From JAVVRP01 sp036654655 (lineage in GTDB: Bacteria; Bacillota; Clostridia; Christensenellales; UBA1242), in NCBI GenBank assembly GCA_036654655.1, contig JAVVRP010000013.1:1-17032 (forward strand): 17,032 bases of DNA, written 5' to 3'. Below are positions 14,297-17,032 of the stretch, in pieces. Numbering within the stretch: the stretch's first letter is position 1; each line of letters starts with the position of its first letter. The notes under the pieces are model-generated. The model did no database searches and was not told the DNA's origin. It worked only from the letters and a program-made list of their open reading frames with translations. The translations under genes and the position numbers were made by a program.

Positions 14297-15034
14297 ATGC
14301 AAAAATTATTTTTTGGAAATATAAAAATGAATCAAACACCAAGTGAAACACAAAATTACTTAAAAATTTTAATTGATAAAACAAAAACCGCAAAGTCAAA
14401 AATTGGCATTGCTTTTCCTTACACAAACTTAAACATTGCAAACGAACTCTGCAAAAATTCAAACATTTTGGTTGGAGCGCAAAATGTAAGTGCGGAAGAC
14501 AGTGGCTCTTTCACGGGGGAAATTTCCTCCAAAATGCTTGCAGAAAGCGGAGTAAAGTTTTGCATTGTTGGGCATAGCGAACGCAGAAAATTGTTTGGCG
14601 AAAACAACGCCATTATCAACAAAAAAATAAAAAGACTTATGCAAGTTAACATTATTTCAGTTGTTTGCGTTGGTGAAACAAAAATTGAACGTGATGCAAA
14701 CAAAACCAAGGTGGTTCTTAAAAAACAAATTGAAGAATGTTTGCAGGGGCTTTTTGAAAACGAGTTAAAAAACATTGTTATTGCTTATGAACCAGTTTGG
14801 GCAATTGGAACGGGTGAGACCCCAACAACAAAACAAGTGGAACTTGCCCTGCAACACATAACTCAAATTGTTCATTCATCGTTTTCCACAACGGTTAATC
14901 CATCGCTTATTTACGGCGGAAGTATTAACGAAAGCAATATAAAGTTTTTTATTTCGGCAAAAGCATGTTCGGGCGTTCTTGTTGGAGGCTCGTCACTAGA
15001 CCCAATTAAATTTGCCAAAATTTCAAGTATTTGA
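14297..15034 (+). CDS. tpiA: Triosephosphate isomerase
   Basis: This enzyme interconverts dihydroxyacetone phosphate and glyceraldehyde-3-phosphate. The 245-aa TIM barrel is complete: Lys10 in GNIKMN, catalytic His93 in VGHSERRKLFGE, catalytic Glu155 in YEPVWAIGTG with its mobile loop, YGGSIN (197-202) and VLVGGSSL near the C-terminus. The usual Trp of the GNWKMN motif is Ile9 here, a mild oddity beside an otherwise intact active site. AAGGAG precedes the ATG. It ends in TGA, which shows that TGA is a stop in this genome. No terminator is visible after it. Confidence 0.97.
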   Translation: MQKLFFGNIKMNQTPSETQNYLKILIDKTKTAKSKIGIAFPYTNLNIANELCKNSNILVGAQNVSAEDSGSFTGEISSKMLAESGVKFCIVGHSERRKLFGENNAIINKKIKRLMQVNIISVVCVGETKIERDANKTKVVLKKQIEECLQGLFENELKNIVIAYEPVWAIGTGETPTTKQVELALQHITQIVHSSFSTTVNPSLIYGGSINESNIKFFISAKACSGVLVGGSSLDPIKFAKISSI

Positions 15035-15065
15035 TTTTATATAATATAATGCTTTTACATTTTAC

Positions 15066-15094
15066 TTGAAAGTTTTTGCTTAATATGATATAAT
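15066..15094 (+). promoter_or_regulatory. Promoter of the 79-aa membrane gene and dnaB
   Basis: TTGAAA (15066-15071), a 17-nt spacer and a perfect TATAAT (15089-15094) preceded by TGA. The -10 box ends 8 nt before ATG 15102, the same spacing as at the 422-aa gene, predicting a leaderless transcript that runs into dnaB. Confidence 0.75.
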
Positions 15095-15101
15095 GCGAAG
15101 C

Positions 15102-15341
15102 ATGTTTGAATACAAGCAATTTTTAAAACGCCTTGGGATATATTTGTTAATAATCATCCCAATTTTTGCAATAAGTTCTTATTTTTTTGGCAAATTGGGT
15201 GTTAAAATGTGGTTAATAATTTTTTTGAATGTTGTTTTTGGTGGATTGGTTTGTTTGATTGGAGAGTCAATTCATTTAAACAAAAAAAGAAAATTAAAAG
15301 ATAATCCAAAGTCAAATGATAACCCATTTATAAAAAAATAA
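15102..15341 (+). CDS. Small two-helix membrane protein, 79 aa
   Basis: I recognise no family. Two hydrophobic helices at about residues 12-29 (IYLLIIIPIFAISSYFF) and 36-54 (MWLIIFLNVVFGGLVCLIG) are joined by a short GKLG loop. A basic, polar tail of about 24 residues (LNKKRKLKDNPKSND...) follows, probably cytoplasmic with both ends inside. An ATG at 15093 is in frame but overlaps the -10 box, so 15102 is chosen. It ends 17 nt before dnaB and shares its promoter, although nothing in the sequence links it to replication. Confidence 0.75.
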   Translation: MFEYKQFLKRLGIYLLIIIPIFAISSYFFGKLGVKMWLIIFLNVVFGGLVCLIGESIHLNKKRKLKDNPKSNDNPFIKK

Positions 15342-15358
15342 AGTTATAGGAGGAAAAA

Positions 15359-16804
15359 ATGGCTGTTGCAAAAATAATGCCACATAGTGTGGAAGCAGAA
15401 CAAGCACTTTTGGGATGTTTGTTAATAGATCAAGACGCGCCACTTGCCGTTATGGCCGGTGTAAAATCGTCAGATTTTTACATTGATGCACATCGCAATA
15501 TCTTTGATCAGATGGAAAAACTTTATCATGGCAACAAACCCATAGATTTTGTTACGTTAACAGAAAGCCTAGAAGGCGTGGGGCTTCTTGATAATGTGGG
15601 AGGTGTTGAATATATTGCCCATTTAACAAACGTTGTTCCTTCTTCCGGAAATTTTGCGCATTACATGGAAATTGTAAAAAAACATGGCATGCTTCGTTCG
15701 TTGATTTCCGCAGGGCAGGATATTATTGAAAAATCTTTTGATGGTGAAAGCGGAGAAATGGCGTTAGACTATGCCGAAAAAAAAATATTTGATCTTGCAA
15801 AAAAAGAAGAAACAAGCAGTTTGGAACATATTGGAATTTCTGTTAATCAGGCAATAGAAATGTTTGATAAAATTGCAAAAAATGGCGGTGTTGCAAAAGG
15901 GATTTTAACAGGACTTAAAGATTTGGATAACATAACAAATGGTTTGCAAAATTCGGATCTTGTTTTAATTGCGGCAAGGCCTGGCGTTGGAAAAACATCT
16001 TTTGCAATGCAAATTGTAAATTATTGCGCGTTAAACAACAAAAAAAAGTGCGCAATATTTTCTTTGGAAATGGCAAAAATTCAAATTGCTCAACGTTCAG
16101 TTTGCTCAATTGGATGCGTTAGCATGGGCAAGGCCCTTAAAGGCAAACTAGAAATGGACGAGTGGAAAAGTATTTGGGCGGCAAGCAAAAAACTTAGTGA
16201 GGCAAATGTTTTTGTAGACGATTCAGGTTCCAGCCAACCCATGGATATTATTTCAAAATGCAGAAGGCTTAAAAGAGAGCAAGGCCTTGATCTTGTTGTA
16301 ATTGATTATCTTCAACTTATGAGTTCTTCAAAAAAGCAAGCCGATAACCGAAATGCAGAAATTTCGGAAATAACAAGAACAATGAAACTTGCTGCAAGAG
16401 AACTAGACATTCCAATAATTTTGCTTTCACAATTATCTCGTGATGTTACAAAAAGAAAAGATCACAAACCACAACTTTCAGATTTAAGAGATAGCGGTGC
16501 GGTGGAGCAAGATGCAGATATTGTTATGTTCATTCATGACCCAAGCATGTATAACGATGTTGTCACGGAAGACGACCCCGACATGCGTGAAATTATTTTG
16601 GCAAAACACAGAAATGGGGAAACTGGAAGCGTTAAGGTTCGTTGGGTTGGAGAACTTGTTACATTTTTTGATATCAACCAAAAACTTCCAAAATTAAAAC
16701 CTGCAACAGCAACACTTGCAACCCCTCCTCCAAGTTTTGACCCAGATGAACTCGCCAGAAGTTTATCTCAACCCCAAGAGCAAGAAGAACAAAAGGAAAT
16801 CTGA
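15359..16804 (+). CDS. dnaB: Replicative DNA helicase DnaB
   Basis: This is the hexameric 5'-3' replicative helicase of the chromosome fork. The N-terminal domain begins with PHSVEAEQALLGCLL (8-22), the linker helix lies near 160-175, and the RecA-like domain has Walker A ARPGVGKT (206-213) and catalytic Glu237 in FSLEM. Walker B is VVIDYLQL (313-320), the sensor LLSQLSR (355-361), then DLRDSGAVEQDADIV (375-389) and arginine-finger region KHRNG (416-420). At 481 aa it is full length, with a Pro/Gln/Glu-rich tail. The tail is not a truncation, because the usual C-terminal strand VRWVGELVTFFD is present. AGGAGG (15348-15353) gives an ideal ribosome binding site. No terminator follows; the DNA after it is A/T only. 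No intein is present. Confidence 0.97.
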   Translation: MAVAKIMPHSVEAEQALLGCLLIDQDAPLAVMAGVKSSDFYIDAHRNIFDQMEKLYHGNKPIDFVTLTESLEGVGLLDNVGGVEYIAHLTNVVPSSGNFAHYMEIVKKHGMLRSLISAGQDIIEKSFDGESGEMALDYAEKKIFDLAKKEETSSLEHIGISVNQAIEMFDKIAKNGGVAKGILTGLKDLDNITNGLQNSDLVLIAARPGVGKTSFAMQIVNYCALNNKKKCAIFSLEMAKIQIAQRSVCSIGCVSMGKALKGKLEMDEWKSIWAASKKLSEANVFVDDSGSSQPMDIISKCRRLKREQGLDLVVIDYLQLMSSSKKQADNRNAEISEITRTMKLAARELDIPIILLSQLSRDVTKRKDHKPQLSDLRDSGAVEQDADIVMFIHDPSMYNDVVTEDDPDMREIILAKHRNGETGSVKVRWVGELVTFFDINQKLPKLKPATATLATPPPSFDPDELARSLSQPQEQEEQKEI

Positions 16805-17032
16805 ATAAATAAAATTAATTAAAATTAAATAAATAAAATTAAATAAGTAAAATTAAATAAAATTAAATAAGTAAAATTAAATAAAATTAATTAAATAAAA
16901 ATAAATAAATTAATCAATTAAAATTAAATAAAAATAATTAAATAAATTAATTAATTAAAATTAAACAAAATTAATTAATAAAAATTAAATTAAACAATTA
17001 AATTAAATAATTTAAACAAACAAAAAACAAAA
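16805..17032. other. Extremely A/T-rich low-complexity tract
   Basis: The 228 bases after dnaB hold only two G and six C on the given strand. They consist of permuted TTAAATAA, AAATTAAT and AATAAA words, with T mostly in pairs and A in runs. No gene, GC-containing hairpin or promoter can be called. It includes the exact 24-bp tandem repeat at 16839-16886. Possibilities are an easily melted region, a slippage-expanded spacer or a low-quality contig end. Confidence 0.7.
16839..16886 (+). repeat. Exact tandem duplication of a 24-bp unit
   Basis: The unit at 16839-16862 is repeated without change at 16863-16886. It begins TTAAATAAGTAAAA and carries the only two G in the tract, one per copy. Flanking bases are degenerate versions of the same words, so the tract looks expanded by slippage. 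Confidence 0.8.

Noticed and set aside
15093..15101. ATG at 15093 as start of the 79-aa membrane gene
   Set aside because: The ATG overlaps the TATAAT box at 15089-15094, so it would not be in the transcript.
15359..16804. Intein or truncated C-terminus in DnaB
   Set aside because: Walker A, Walker B and the C-terminal strands are contiguous and complete, and the protein has normal length.
16805..17032. CRISPR array or phage repeat region
   Set aside because: There are no regularly spaced repeats with distinct spacers, only permuted A/T words and one adjacent duplication.

Overview
The window is very AT-rich. It uses the standard bacterial code: TGA is a true stop for tpiA and dnaB. Many internal genes carry clear AGGAGG-type ribosome binding sites. 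The gene set (SpoVB/MurJ-type flippase, RmuC, CCA-adding enzyme, DusB-like synthase, pgk-tpiA, DnaB) suggests a low-GC Gram-positive, Clostridia-like bacterium, probably uncultured. That placement is inference from composition and gene families, not from a marker search.

Positions 1-866 look like the right end of an integrated mobile element. A two-gene leftward unit (a partial gene at 1-153 and a 39-aa gene at 155-274) is divergent from a small HTH_3/XRE repressor (382-651). Between them lie three copies of an ACTAA...TTAGT operator. One sits exactly in the 17-bp spacer of the leftward promoter, which resembles a phage-type lysogeny switch. The element ends at 822, where the 3' part of tRNA-Asn(GUU), from anticodon loop to CCA, appears without its 5' half and is followed by a bidirectional terminator. 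This is the arrangement left when a tyrosine-recombinase element integrates in a tRNA gene.

From 867 rightward is apparent chromosome. A leftward gene (892-2781) encodes an HAD-like hydrolase fused to a large C-terminal domain. Divergent from it is an unrecognised 142-aa gene (3022-3450). A leftward cluster (8526 down to 3489) holds cca, rmuC, a phosphohexomutase and a sugar-phosphate nucleotidyltransferase; the last two could make a nucleotide sugar. Divergent from cca is an unrecognised 422-aa charged protein (8624-9892), convergent with an unrecognised 161-aa gene (9948-10433). Rightward from 10556 come a SpoVB/MurJ-like flippase and a tRNA-dihydrouridine synthase, then pgk and tpiA, a 79-aa two-helix membrane protein, and dnaB. 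The last 228 bases are almost pure A/T, with only two G on the given strand.

A recurring feature is that several transcription units appear to start on the start codon itself. The xre gene, the 142-aa gene, cca, the 422-aa gene and the 79-aa membrane gene each have a -10 box ending 7-8 nt before the ATG and no Shine-Dalgarno sequence. This predicts leaderless mRNAs, while genes inside operons mostly keep strong ribosome binding sites.
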